Source of the DNA: Mameliella sp. CS4
GTDB taxonomy: Bacteria > Pseudomonadota > Alphaproteobacteria > Rhodobacterales > Rhodobacteraceae
Length of the DNA stretch: 49,271 bases
Assembly (NCBI RefSeq): GCF_019392335.1
Contig: NZ_JAHXRQ010000028.1
Location: forward strand, 1-49,271
Direction of reading: 5' to 3'
Shown piece after piece: positions 1 to 7,872 of this stretch (within the stretch, counting starts at the first letter, position 1; every line of letters begins with the position of its first letter). A model generated the notes under the pieces. It made no database searches, was not told the DNA's origin, and saw nothing but the letters and a program-made list of their open reading frames with translations. The translations under genes and the position numbers were made by a program.

Positions 1-77
1 GTCTTGCCGTGGTCAACGTGGCCAATCGTGCCGATGTTGCAGTGCGGCTTGCCGCGTTCAAACTTTTCCTTTGCCAT
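1..77 (-). CDS. tuf: Elongation factor Tu, N-terminal fragment cut by the window edge
   Basis: The minus strand reads MAKEKFERGKPHCNIGTIG followed by HVDHGKT, the invariant start of EF-Tu including the beginning of the GHVDHGKT P-loop. Only about 25 codons are present and the gene runs off the left edge. EF-Tu is the GTPase that delivers aminoacyl-tRNA to the ribosome. The identity is secure from the motif. Which of the usual two alphaproteobacterial tuf copies this is cannot be told, because the flanking gene here is a lipoprotein rather than fusA or a tRNA. Confidence 0.95.
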   Translation of the reverse strand, partial: MAKEKFERGKPHCNIGTIGHVDHGK

Positions 78-211
78 CTCTCAGACGCCTCACGTTAGAG
101 GGGGCCGCCGACGCGCCCCGAGTTTCATCGCGCGCCGTTTATTGAGTCGGGCAGCGAAAATCAAGCACCTAGTCGGCCCCGGCCCCTGTCGGGCCCGGGC
201 CGGGCCCTGTC

Positions 212-775
212 TCAGCAGGCGCCCTGAACGCGCTTTGCGTTGGAGGGCGGCGTGTAGTCTTCGGTGAACCAGTCGTCGCTGTCCTGCATCTCGCGCAGCC
301 ACTTCTCGATGTCCAGCGCCGCGGCCTCGGCCAGCTTCTGCATCTGCTCTTCGCGGGTCAGCTGCAGGCGCGATTCGAAGACCTGGATGACCATGATGTC
401 ATGCGCCTTGTTGTTCATCTTGATGCAGTTGCCATCGTCAAAGACCGTCACGGCGACATGCAGGGCCGATTTGCCCGGCACCACCGGCGGCGGCAGGGAA
501 TAGGCGATCACCTTGATACCGAGGTGATAGAGGCGTTCTCCCTCGAAACGGGTAAACCGCTGTTGCATCGCGGCATCCACGGTTTCGATCCATTCCTCCG
601 GGGTCGCGTCGCGCGACACCAAAAGCTTGGACGGCTCGGGCTTTTCGGTCACGACGGCGACATAGCCCAGCGAGAAATCCCCCACCGGCGTCGTCGGTCC
701 CGACAGGTCCTTGGTGGCATCCGTGCAGGCGGTCAGCCCAAGGGCCAGCAGCAAAACGGCAGCGATCCGGATCAT
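212..775 (-). CDS. Small predicted lipoprotein of unknown function
   Basis: The 187-residue product opens with a basic residue, a hydrophobic stretch and an LTAC lipobox, so it should be lipidated on the cysteine near residue 17 and held in the periplasm. The remainder is soluble, with no domain I recognise; it ends in a charged region with a terminal Cys. An ATG at 781 also exists, but the Shine-Dalgarno AAGGAGG at 783-789 lies directly against it and is 7 bases from the ATG at 775, so 775 is the better start. The gene lies upstream of tuf on the same strand, separated by a GC-rich 130-bp gap. Being real is well supported by the RBS and lipobox; the function is unknown. Confidence 0.75.
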   Translation of the reverse strand: MIRIAAVLLLALGLTACTDATKDLSGPTTPVGDFSLGYVAVVTEKPEPSKLLVSRDATPEEWIETVDAAMQQRFTRFEGERLYHLGIKVIAYSLPPPVVPGKSALHVAVTVFDDGNCIKMNNKAHDIMVIQVFESRLQLTREEQMQKLAEAAALDIEKWLREMQDSDDWFTEDYTPPSNAKRVQGAC

Positions 776-895
776 AGACATCCCTCCTTAGTCGGCGCCT
801 GCGATAGCGCGCCACCCGTCTGCCTGCAATCGGGTGGGGGCTTTGTCGACCCCCGTGCGGCCCCTATCTTTGCAACAGCGACCGTGGAGCCACAG

Positions 896-2263
896 ATGAC
901 CCGAATGCCTTCTGCGCCGGATCCGGCCCGCCTGCCCGTCCGTGTGCCGCTTGTCACCGGCCCGCTGGGCCTGTGGGGCAGCCTGCAGGCCACGCGCGAA
1001 AACGTGCTGTCGATCATCCCCGAGGTGGCGCTGCACCTGCCCATCGTGTCGGGCCGCACGGGCAAACGATGGCACATGGTCATGGACCCCGCGGCAATCC
1101 GCCGGGTGCTGCTGGAAAACCTCGACAATTACCCCAAGTCCCTGGTGACAAAGAACCTTCTGCGCCCCGCCGTCGGCGACTCCCTGTTCATCGCCGAGGG
1201 CGCGCACTGGCGCTGGCAGCGGCGCACAGCGGCGCCCGCCTTTTCGCATCGCAACGTACTCAACCTTGCCCCTGTCATGACCCGAGCTGCGGAACGGTCC
1301 GTCGCGCGGATCGCAGAGGCCGGGCCGCGCGCCGTGGACATGATGCAGGAGATGGTGACCGCCACTTTCGACGTGATCTCGGATGTCACATTTTCGTCAG
1401 GCGAGGGGTTCCAGCGCGACACCGTTCACCAGGCCATCGACGCCTACATCTCGGAGGCGGGCAAGGTCTCGCTCTTCGACGTGCTGGGCTTTCCTGATTG
1501 GGTGCCGCGTCCGGGCCGCCTGCGGGCCGGCGGTGTCCCAGAGATGCGCCAGATCGCCGACCGCGCCATCCAGCGCCGCATCGACGAAGGCCCCGAGGAC
1601 GTGCCCGACCTGCTCGACCTGCTGCTGGCGGGCGAGGATCCGGAGAGCGGGCGCAAGATGAGCCTGGCCGAACTGCGCGACAACCTGCTGACCTTCATCG
1701 TCGCCGGGCATGAGACGACGGCGCTCGCCCTGTCCTGGGCGCTTTATCTCATGGCCTTCGACCCAGAAGCGCAGGATCGCGCCCGGGCCGAGGCGCAGGC
1801 GGTCCTTTCGGACGGTTTCGCCCGGGGCGAGGATGTTTCGCGGCTGGTCTATGTCCGGCAGGTGGTGGACGAGGCCCTGCGGCTTTATCCGCCCGGCGGG
1901 CTGGTGTCGCGCACGGCGCTGGACGAGGACAGGCTCTGCGGCACGCGCATCCTGCCGGGCGACACGGTGATGCTGCCGATCTACGCGCTGCACCGGCACA
2001 ATGCGCTATGGGACGAGCCGCAGGCTTTCCGCCCCGACCGCTGGGCCGGCGAGAGGCCGGACCGCTATGCCTACCTGCCGTTCGGAGACGGCCCGCGCAT
2101 CTGCATCGGCGCAAGTTTCGCCCTGCAGGAGGCCGTGATCATCCTGGCGACGCTGCTCGCCAACTTCCGTTTCACGCCCGTGCGGGGGCGTGATCCGAAA
2201 CCGGTGATGATCCTGACCCTGCGCCCCGAAGGCGGCGTCTGGCTGGAGGCGCAGCGGCTCTGA
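896..2263 (+). CDS. Cytochrome P450
   Basis: Haem-thiolate monooxygenase of 455 residues, the usual size for a soluble bacterial P450. It carries the I-helix oxygen-activation motif AGHETTA, the K-helix ExxR (EALR), and the haem-binding loop PFGDGPRICIG with the proximal Cys. The start at 896 is chosen because the product then begins just before the expected N-terminal region and a GGAG lies upstream; the open frame extends further 5' across the lipoprotein promoter region but that extension has no homology I recognise. No ferredoxin or ferredoxin reductase gene is adjacent, so the redox partner must be encoded elsewhere. The substrate cannot be inferred. It faces pduO across a repeat-filled gap. 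Confidence 0.93.
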   Translation: MTRMPSAPDPARLPVRVPLVTGPLGLWGSLQATRENVLSIIPEVALHLPIVSGRTGKRWHMVMDPAAIRRVLLENLDNYPKSLVTKNLLRPAVGDSLFIAEGAHWRWQRRTAAPAFSHRNVLNLAPVMTRAAERSVARIAEAGPRAVDMMQEMVTATFDVISDVTFSSGEGFQRDTVHQAIDAYISEAGKVSLFDVLGFPDWVPRPGRLRAGGVPEMRQIADRAIQRRIDEGPEDVPDLLDLLLAGEDPESGRKMSLAELRDNLLTFIVAGHETTALALSWALYLMAFDPEAQDRARAEAQAVLSDGFARGEDVSRLVYVRQVVDEALRLYPPGGLVSRTALDEDRLCGTRILPGDTVMLPIYALHRHNALWDEPQAFRPDRWAGERPDRYAYLPFGDGPRICIGASFALQEAVIILATLLANFRFTPVRGRDPKPVMILTLRPEGGVWLEAQRL

Positions 2264-2277
2264 CCTGCGACGCCTTT

Positions 2278-2498
2278 CGGTCGCCAATCCTTCCACTGGA
2301 AGGGATCGCCGGTCTTACGACCGGTTCGCGCCCGCCCGTCGGGCCGGGGCTCCGCCCTTCCGGTCGCCAATCCTTCCACTGGAAGGATCGCCGGTCTTAC
2401 GACCGGTTCGCGCCCGCCCTTCGAGCCGGGGCTCCGCCCTTCCGGTCGCCAATCCTTCCACTGGAAGGATCGCCGGTCTTACGACCGGTTCGCGCCCG
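2278..2498. repeat. Three tandem copies of an ~82-bp double-hairpin repeat
   Basis: Copies begin at 2278, 2361 and 2443, giving periods of 83 and 82; copy 1 has one extra G, and copy 3 is partial. Each copy holds two perfect hairpins: ATCCTTCC-ACT-GGAAGGAT (2370-2388 in copy 2) and CCGGTC-TTAC-GACCGG (2391-2406), followed by a GC-rich spacer ending in GGGGCTCCGCCC. The array fills the space between the convergent P450 and pduO genes, where the hairpins could end transcription in both directions. Copy 3 runs into pduO: it encodes the last residues of that protein, and the pduO stop codon lies in the TTAC loop of its second hairpin. Confidence 0.9.
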
Positions 2499-3054
2499 GA
2501 ACCCACAAGACATCCGCGCGGCCGTCGTCATTGGCGATCCGCGCCGCGACAAAGAACCAGTCGGACAGGCGGTTGAGGTATTTCACCGCCTCGGGGTTCA
2601 CCGTCTCCATCGTCGCCAGCTCCACCACGAAGCGTTCCGCCCGGCGCGCCACAGTCCGACAATGGTGCATGTGTGCGGCCAGTGGCGTCCCGCCCGGCAG
2701 GATGAAACTGCGCAGGGGTTCCAGCCGTCCGTTCATCACGTCAATCTCGGACTCCAGCCGGGCAACCTGGCTCGCGTCCATGCGCAGCGGCGGGAAGTCC
2801 CGTTCGGCATCCTTTTCCATGTCCGGCGTGCACAGGTCCGCGCCCAGGTCAAAAAGGTCATTCTGGATGCGGCTCAGCTGGCCCTCCAGGTCACCCTCGG
2901 CCTGCAGACGGGCCAGCCCGACAACCGAATTCAGCTCATCCACCGTGCCATAGGCCGTCACCCGCGTAGAGAATTTCGCCACGCGCGCGCCATTGCCCAG
3001 CGCGGTTTCGCCGGCATCGCCGGTCTTGGTGTAGATCTTGCTCAGAACAACCAT
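2479..3054 (-). CDS. pduO: PduO-type ATP:cob(I)alamin adenosyltransferase
   Basis: The 191-residue protein transfers the 5'-deoxyadenosyl group of ATP to reduced corrinoid, making coenzyme B12. The N-terminal SKIYTKTGDAGETALG is the PduO-family ATP-binding segment, with TVDELNS following and the C-terminal RTVARRAERFVVE helix that carries catalytic Arg and Glu residues in the family. The C-terminus LWVPGANRS resembles the family ending. The start follows the HIG1 stop by one base, which implies translational coupling. The last codons and the stop lie in copy 3 of the downstream repeat array. The protein may be annotated as cob(I)yrinic acid a,c-diamide adenosyltransferase in databases. Confidence 0.92.
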   Translation of the reverse strand: MVVLSKIYTKTGDAGETALGNGARVAKFSTRVTAYGTVDELNSVVGLARLQAEGDLEGQLSRIQNDLFDLGADLCTPDMEKDAERDFPPLRMDASQVARLESEIDVMNGRLEPLRSFILPGGTPLAAHMHHCRTVARRAERFVVELATMETVNPEAVKYLNRLSDWFFVAARIANDDGRADVLWVPGANRS

Positions 3055-3055
3055 G

Positions 3056-3256
3056 TCATTTCCCCCGGATCCAGACGAAGGCCAGGATCAGAATTACCGC
3101 GATGAACTGCGCCGCGATCCGCCAGCGCATGATCTTATTTGCGTGTTTTTTGTTGAAGTCTCCGCCCCTGGCAAAGGTCCCGATGCCGAAAAGCAGAATG
3201 CCGAGCACCGCCAGAACGGCGACACCGACAACGATGAACAGTGGATCCTTGGCCAT
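3056..3256 (-). CDS. HIG1-domain twin-transmembrane protein
   Basis: This 66-residue membrane protein has two hydrophobic segments (about residues 7-28 and 45-62) joined by a loop with KKHANKIMRWRI. The short basic loop with NKIMRWR between two helices matches the HIG1 (hypoxia-induced gene 1) family, which in mitochondria and alphaproteobacteria is associated with the respiratory chain. The gene lies one base upstream of pduO, on the same strand, so the two are probably co-translated. Naming rests on the loop motif and size; the link between respiration and cobalamin adenosylation is only suggested by position. Confidence 0.8.
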   Translation of the reverse strand: MAKDPLFIVVGVAVLAVLGILLFGIGTFARGGDFNKKHANKIMRWRIAAQFIAVILILAFVWIRGK

Positions 3257-3319
3257 GATATCTCCCGGGCTTTGTCCCTCACATAGCGGACGTATTCAAA
3301 AAGGCGACGGGGCGTAGCG

Positions 3320-4150
3320 TCACCCCTTGGCCACCAGCCAGTCCAGCGCCCGGGTCGGCAGCAGGCGCCGCAGCCCCCCCATCAGCCAGGTCGCCGTGGT
3401 GATGTAATAGCGCGGACGCGGGCGCGGGCTTTCCAGCGCATGAATCAGTTTCGCGGTCACCGCCGAGGGCGGCAGTTCGAAGGTATCGGGACCGCGATCC
3501 TCATACAGCCGTTTCAGCAGCTTCGCCTCGTACAGGGCCTTGCGCGGGCTGTTCTTCCAGTCGATCCAGCGTTCGAAATGCGGGATCGCGTTGACCCGGA
3601 TCTTTGACGTCACCGGCCCGGTGTTCAGCGTCACAACATGGATCGGCGTGTCGCGCATCTCGATCCGCAGGGTGTCGGTCAGCGCCTCGGTGGCGTGCTT
3701 GGTGGCATTGTAGGCCGACCGCCAGGGCGCCACCACCAGGCCCAGAACCGACCCGTGGTTGACGATCCGACCGTGCCCCTGCGCCCGCATGACCGGAATC
3801 ACCCGCCGCGTCAGGTCATGCCAACCAAAGACATTCGCCTCGAAAATCTCGCGCAGCGCCTGCACCGGCAGATCCTCGGAGGCGCCCGGCATGGCATAGG
3901 CGCCGTTGTTGAACAGCGCATCCAGCGTGCCGCCAGTGGCTGTCAGCACCTCGTCCAGCGCCGCCTCGATGCTGGCGGGATCGCTGTAGTCCAGTCGCGG
4001 ACTGTCGAACCCTGCGGCGCGCAGGCTCTCGCAATCCGCCTCTTGCCGGCAGGCGGCAAAGACGCGCCAGCCGCGCGCCTTCAATCCATGCGCCGCGTCA
4101 TGGCCGATGCCCGAGGAACAGCCGGTGATGAGAATGCTGCGTGTCGTCAT
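3320..4150 (-). CDS. Short-chain dehydrogenase/reductase
   Basis: A 276-residue classical SDR with the N-terminal dinucleotide-binding motif TGCSSGIG (residues about 9-16), an NNGAYA element in place of NNAG, a catalytic Ser in HGSVLG, and the active-site pair in YNATK. The C-terminal extension after about residue 200 is longer than in minimal SDRs and includes a hydrophobic segment near TATWLMGGL, so the protein may associate with the membrane. The substrate is not predictable. It is separated from pduO-HIG1 by about 60 bases and from the SH3 gene by a hairpin repeat, so operon membership is uncertain. Confidence 0.88.
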   Translation of the reverse strand: MTTRSILITGCSSGIGHDAAHGLKARGWRVFAACRQEADCESLRAAGFDSPRLDYSDPASIEAALDEVLTATGGTLDALFNNGAYAMPGASEDLPVQALREIFEANVFGWHDLTRRVIPVMRAQGHGRIVNHGSVLGLVVAPWRSAYNATKHATEALTDTLRIEMRDTPIHVVTLNTGPVTSKIRVNAIPHFERWIDWKNSPRKALYEAKLLKRLYEDRGPDTFELPPSAVTAKLIHALESPRPRPRYYITTATWLMGGLRRLLPTRALDWLVAKG

Positions 4151-4208
4151 GGGCGCGATTTAGGACAGGCAGACGGCAATTGAAAGCGCGTGCGGCCAGC
4201 GTGACCCA

Positions 4209-4229
4209 GCCCCGGGCCTGACCCGGGGC
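4209..4229. repeat. GC-rich REP-like hairpin
   Basis: GCCCCGGG, a five-base loop, then CCCGGGGC: a perfect 8-bp stem between the SDR gene and the SH3 gene. It resembles the two hairpins at 7694-7773. It lacks a T-run, so it is a dispersed intergenic repeat or mRNA-end hairpin rather than a classical terminator. Confidence 0.65.
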
Positions 4230-4256
4230 CTCTGCCCCCGCCCTTCCGGTTGCGAC

Positions 4257-5048
4257 CTAGTCCGCCGCCTGCAGGAAATCGTCGGACATCCAGCCAACCG
4301 CCTCGTCGAGGCCCGACAACACCCGCAGCCTGACCCAACCGTCGCCGGTATCGTCCAGCACCTCGACCTCGTCGCCCTCGAACAGCTGGGTGATGACATC
4401 ATAGCTGGTCGCAGGGCCGCCGCGCAGGTTCACGCGGGTGCCGGTCACGGTGCGCAGGTCGCGCTCGTCGGGCGCGATCACCGGCGCCGCGCCCTCACCC
4501 ACCCGAGAGCCCAGCGGTGCGCCGTCCCCCAGGCCAGCAAGCGGCGGGATCGGGTCGCCCGGCCCCACGGTTTCCGGGATCACCCCCGGCCCCAGCACAT
4601 CCGCCAGCGAACGCGCGAGCTCGTCCGCCGGGTCTGCCGCATCGGGCACCGGGGGCGGCGTATCGTCCTTGACGATCGCATCGGCCAGCGCGGCGGCGAT
4701 CTCGTCCTCGGGGTCGGGCGTCGAAGGCTCTGGCGCAGGGGCCACGACCTGCGGCGTGGGATCGGCCACCTCGGGCGCCGGATCGGGCACGCGCACGGTT
4801 TTGGACGGCAGGGGATCGCGCGGCGCAAGCGAGCTGACCCGCGGCTCTGCGGCGGGTTCGGGCGCGGGATCGGGGCGCCGCACCGTCAGCGTATTTGCCG
4901 GCACGCGGACCTGTGGCGCGCTCGGCTTGACATCGGCCAGGATGGTCACGCCATGCTCTCCGGGTTCGAAATCACTGCCGCCCGAAAGATACCACCAGGC
5001 CACGCCCAACAGCAAAAAGGTCATCAGCATCGTGCCGCGGACAATCAT
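4257..5048 (-). CDS. Membrane-anchored bacterial SH3-domain protein
   Basis: The 263-residue product begins with a single hydrophobic anchor (about residues 6-22, MLMTFLLLGVAWWYL), followed by about 150 residues of low-complexity Pro/Ala/Asp-rich linker and a C-terminal SH3b domain (about 195-260) with the typical RVNLRGGPATSYDV opening and WVRLRV strand. The architecture fits an inner-membrane protein with a long periplasmic spacer and a peptidoglycan- or peptide-binding SH3b head. GGAG lies about 10 bases before the ATG. Nothing in the context shows its partner; it is divergent from parC with 152 bases between them. Confidence 0.82.
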   Translation of the reverse strand: MIVRGTMLMTFLLLGVAWWYLSGGSDFEPGEHGVTILADVKPSAPQVRVPANTLTVRRPDPAPEPAAEPRVSSLAPRDPLPSKTVRVPDPAPEVADPTPQVVAPAPEPSTPDPEDEIAAALADAIVKDDTPPPVPDAADPADELARSLADVLGPGVIPETVGPGDPIPPLAGLGDGAPLGSRVGEGAAPVIAPDERDLRTVTGTRVNLRGGPATSYDVITQLFEGDEVEVLDDTGDGWVRLRVLSGLDEAVGWMSDDFLQAAD

Positions 5049-5200
5049 CCCCAGGTCTCCGTTCAGTCACCGCCCCCACCACCCCGGGGCGGCGTCGCCC
5101 GTTGATAGCCGATTTCGCGCGCCTCTCGTAGGGTCTTGGGCGGTGTTTTTTCCCATCACGCGGCTTGCCGCTTTGATGTGGCGCAGGTATCACCAGATCT

Positions 5201-7624
5201 ATGGACGAGGACGCCGATACCCCCAACATGCCCGAACGTGATCAAGCAGAGCCGCTGCGGCGCGCCATTGGCGACCGTTACCTGACCTATGCGCTCAGCA
5301 CGATCATGCACAGGGCGCTGCCCGATGCGCGCGACGGGCTGAAGCCGGTGCACCGGCGTATCCTTTATGCAATGCGCAGACTGCGACTTAGTTCCAGTGG
5401 CGGCTTTCTGAAATCCGCCAAGATCAGCGGTGACACGATGGGGGATTTCCACCCCCACGGCGACGCGGCAATCTATGACGCGATGGCGCGCCTGGCGCAG
5501 GATTTCACTATCCGTTACCCGCTGGTCGACGGCCAGGGCAACTTCGGCAACATCGACGGCGACAACCCGGCGGCCTCGCGCTACACAGAGGCGCGCATCA
5601 CCGTGATGGCCGAGGCGCTGCTGGAAGGGCTCGACGAGAACTCCGTCGATTTCCGCCCGAACTACGATGGCCGTTTGACGGAACCCTCGGTTCTGCCGGC
5701 CTCCTATCCGAACCTCCTGGCCAATGGCTCTTCCGGGATCGCCGTCGGCATGGCGACCAATATTCCGCCGCACAATATCGTCGAGCTGATCAATGCCTGC
5801 CTGCACCTGATCAAGTCGCCGAACGCGGTGGACGACACGCTGCTGCAATATGTTCCCGGGCCGGATTTCCCCACCGGCGGCGTCATCGTGGAACCGCCCG
5901 AGAATATCGCGACCGCCTATCGCACCGGGCGCGGCAGCATCCGGTTGCGCGCCCGGTGGCACACCGAGGACCTGGGCCGCGGCACCTGGCAGGTGGTGGT
6001 GACGGAAATTCCCTACCAGGTGCAAAAGTCCAAGCTGGTCGAGCGCATCGCGGAACTGATCCAGACCAAGAAGGTGCCGATCCTCGCCGACGTGCGCGAC
6101 GAAAGCGCCGAGGACATCCGCATGATCCTGGAGCCGAAGTCCAAGAACGTGGACCCGGATGTCCTGATGAACATGCTGTTCCGCAACTCGGACCTGGAAA
6201 TCCGGTTCTCCCTGAACATGAACGTGCTGATCGACGGCGTGACGCCCAAGGTCTGCTCGCTCAAGGAGGTGCTGCGCGCCTTCCTCGATTTCCGGCGCGA
6301 GGTACTGATCCGGCGGTCGAAACACCGGATGGCCAAGATCGACAACCGGCTGGAGGTGCTGGAAGGGCTGATCGTCGCCTTTCTGAATCTCGATCGGGTG
6401 ATCGACATCATCCGCTACGACGACGACCCCAAAGCCGCCCTGATGTACGAGGACTGGTCGAAGCCGCATCAGGAGACCGTCGTTCGCGCCACGGACGAGC
6501 GCGATTATGTTTCGCCGCTGGCGGGCATCGACGTCAATTCGCTGGAACTGCGCGAGGACCCCGAGGCCATCGCGCGCGGCGTGCTGGCCGATGACGGCAC
6601 CGACGCCAAGGTGCCCGCGCGGTTCGTGGGCCGGTCCGAGGGCCTGTCGGACGTGCAGGCCGAGGCGATCCTCAACATGCGCCTGCGCAGCTTGCGCCGC
6701 CTCGAAGAGCTGGAACTGGTCAAGGAACGCGACGCCCTGATGGAAGAGCGCGCCGGGCTAGAGGACCTGCTGGACAGCGAGGACATGCAGTGGTCCCGCA
6801 TCGGCGACGAGCTGAAGGATGTGAAAAAGAAGTTTGGCAAGGGACTGGACCGTGGGGCGCGCCTGACCTCTCTGGCCGAGGCGGCAGAGGCCGAGGAGGT
6901 CCCGCTGGAGGCGATGATCGAGCGCGAGCCGATCACAGTGGTCTGCTCGCAGATGGGCTGGATCCGCGCCATGACCGGCCACATCGCGCTGGACCGCGAG
7001 CTGAAGTTCAAGGACGGCGACGGGCCGCGCTTCATCTTCCACGCGGAAACCACCGACCGCCTGCTGGTCTTTGCCTCGACGGGGCGGTTCTACACCCTGT
7101 CGGCGGCCAGCCTGCCCGGCGGGCGCGGCATGGGGGAACCCCTGCGCCTGATGGTCGACCTGCCCAACGAGGCAGAGATCATCGACATCTTCATCCACAA
7201 GCCGGGGCGCAAGCTGCTGGTGGCCTCCTCTGCCGGGGATGGGTTCGTGGTGCCCGAGGACGAGGTGATCGCCCAGACCCGCAGCGGCAAGCAGGTGCTG
7301 AACGTGAGGGCGCCGTCGCGGGCGCTGGTCTGCAAGACGGTCGCGGGCGATCACGTCGCGGTGGTGGGCGAGAACCGCAAGGTCCTGGTCTTTGCGCTGG
7401 ACGAATTGCCCGAGATGGGACGCGGCAAGGGTGTGCGCCTGCAAAAGTACAAAGACGGCGGATTGTCCGACGCACGGACCTTTACCCTGGCCGAGGGGCT
7501 GAGCTGGTTGGACCCGGCGGGACGGACCCGCACCGAAACGGCGCTGGAGGAATGGACCGGCAAGCGCGCCGGGACAGGCCGCATGGCGCCGCGTGGAATC
7601 CCAAGGGACAACAAGTTCACCTGA
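5201..7624 (+). CDS. parC: DNA topoisomerase IV subunit A
   Basis: An 807-residue type IIA topoisomerase A subunit. The N-terminal breakage-reunion domain includes DGLKPVHRRILYAM, the quinolone-pocket region GDFHPHGDAAIYDAM and the catalytic Tyr128 in ASRYTEAR. The C-terminal half carries beta-pinwheel blades (for example VCSQMGWIRAMTG and GRGKGVRLQKYKDGG). ParC rather than GyrA is supported by the divergent C-terminal domain and the short length. The residue at the E. coli Ser80 position is Ala89 and that at Glu84 is Asp93. parE is not in the window. The RBS is weak; an in-frame ATG at 5228 is a possible alternative start. Confidence 0.95.
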   Translation: MDEDADTPNMPERDQAEPLRRAIGDRYLTYALSTIMHRALPDARDGLKPVHRRILYAMRRLRLSSSGGFLKSAKISGDTMGDFHPHGDAAIYDAMARLAQDFTIRYPLVDGQGNFGNIDGDNPAASRYTEARITVMAEALLEGLDENSVDFRPNYDGRLTEPSVLPASYPNLLANGSSGIAVGMATNIPPHNIVELINACLHLIKSPNAVDDTLLQYVPGPDFPTGGVIVEPPENIATAYRTGRGSIRLRARWHTEDLGRGTWQVVVTEIPYQVQKSKLVERIAELIQTKKVPILADVRDESAEDIRMILEPKSKNVDPDVLMNMLFRNSDLEIRFSLNMNVLIDGVTPKVCSLKEVLRAFLDFRREVLIRRSKHRMAKIDNRLEVLEGLIVAFLNLDRVIDIIRYDDDPKAALMYEDWSKPHQETVVRATDERDYVSPLAGIDVNSLELREDPEAIARGVLADDGTDAKVPARFVGRSEGLSDVQAEAILNMRLRSLRRLEELELVKERDALMEERAGLEDLLDSEDMQWSRIGDELKDVKKKFGKGLDRGARLTSLAEAAEAEEVPLEAMIEREPITVVCSQMGWIRAMTGHIALDRELKFKDGDGPRFIFHAETTDRLLVFASTGRFYTLSAASLPGGRGMGEPLRLMVDLPNEAEIIDIFIHKPGRKLLVASSAGDGFVVPEDEVIAQTRSGKQVLNVRAPSRALVCKTVAGDHVAVVGENRKVLVFALDELPEMGRGKGVRLQKYKDGGLSDARTFTLAEGLSWLDPAGRTRTETALEEWTGKRAGTGRMAPRGIPRDNKFT

Positions 7625-7656
7625 CCTGTTTCGCGCGCGAAACATCGCCCTTTAAC

Positions 7657-7672
7657 AAAGGGTTAACCCTTT
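7657..7672. repeat. 16-bp perfect palindrome downstream of parC
   Basis: AAAGGGTTAACCCTTT is self-complementary and is flanked by further TTAAC/TTAACC copies. It lies 33 bases after the parC stop. With no T-run it is not a standard terminator; it could be a protein-binding site or a short cruciform. Its role is unknown. Confidence 0.6.
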
Positions 7673-7693
7673 AACCCCGTCAGGTGGCCAGAG

Positions 7694-7773
7694 GTCCCGG
7701 GTCAAGCCCGGGACAGTGTTCCGCGAAGACCCGCACCATCCGCGATGCCGCAGCCCCGGACGTGATCCGGGGC
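7694..7773. repeat. Pair of REP-like GC-rich hairpins
   Basis: Two perfect 8-bp stems: GTCCCGGG-TCAAG-CCCGGGAC at 7694-7714 and GCCCCGGA-CGTGA-TCCGGGGC at 7753-7773. Both have five-base loops and resemble the hairpin at 4209-4229. They lie between parC and the first DUF898 gene and are typical of short dispersed palindromic repeats in alphaproteobacterial intergenic DNA. Confidence 0.7.
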
Positions 7774-7872
7774 CTCGCCGTTTGCCCAAGACCACCGCTG
7801 TTGCGCCTTGGCGCCGAAAGCGCCACTCTTTCGCCAAGGGAAGATGACAGGCCGGGCACCGCTTTGGACGCT

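Noticed and set aside
78..211. GC-rich inverted repeats upstream of tuf, considered as a terminator or tRNA
   Set aside because: Several overlapping GGGCC repeats but no defined stem with a T-run, and no tRNA cloverleaf or T-loop sequence.
401..895. 5' extension of the P450 frame
   Set aside because: It crosses the lipoprotein gene antisense and has no P450 homology; the RBS and family length favour 896.
2278..2498. Tandem repeat considered as a CRISPR array
   Set aside because: Units are 82-83 bp, adjoining and alike over their whole length, with no unique spacers and no cas genes.
5156..6469. 437-codon minus-strand frame opposite parC
   Set aside because: ParC is certain on the plus strand, and this translation shows only codon-shadow composition.
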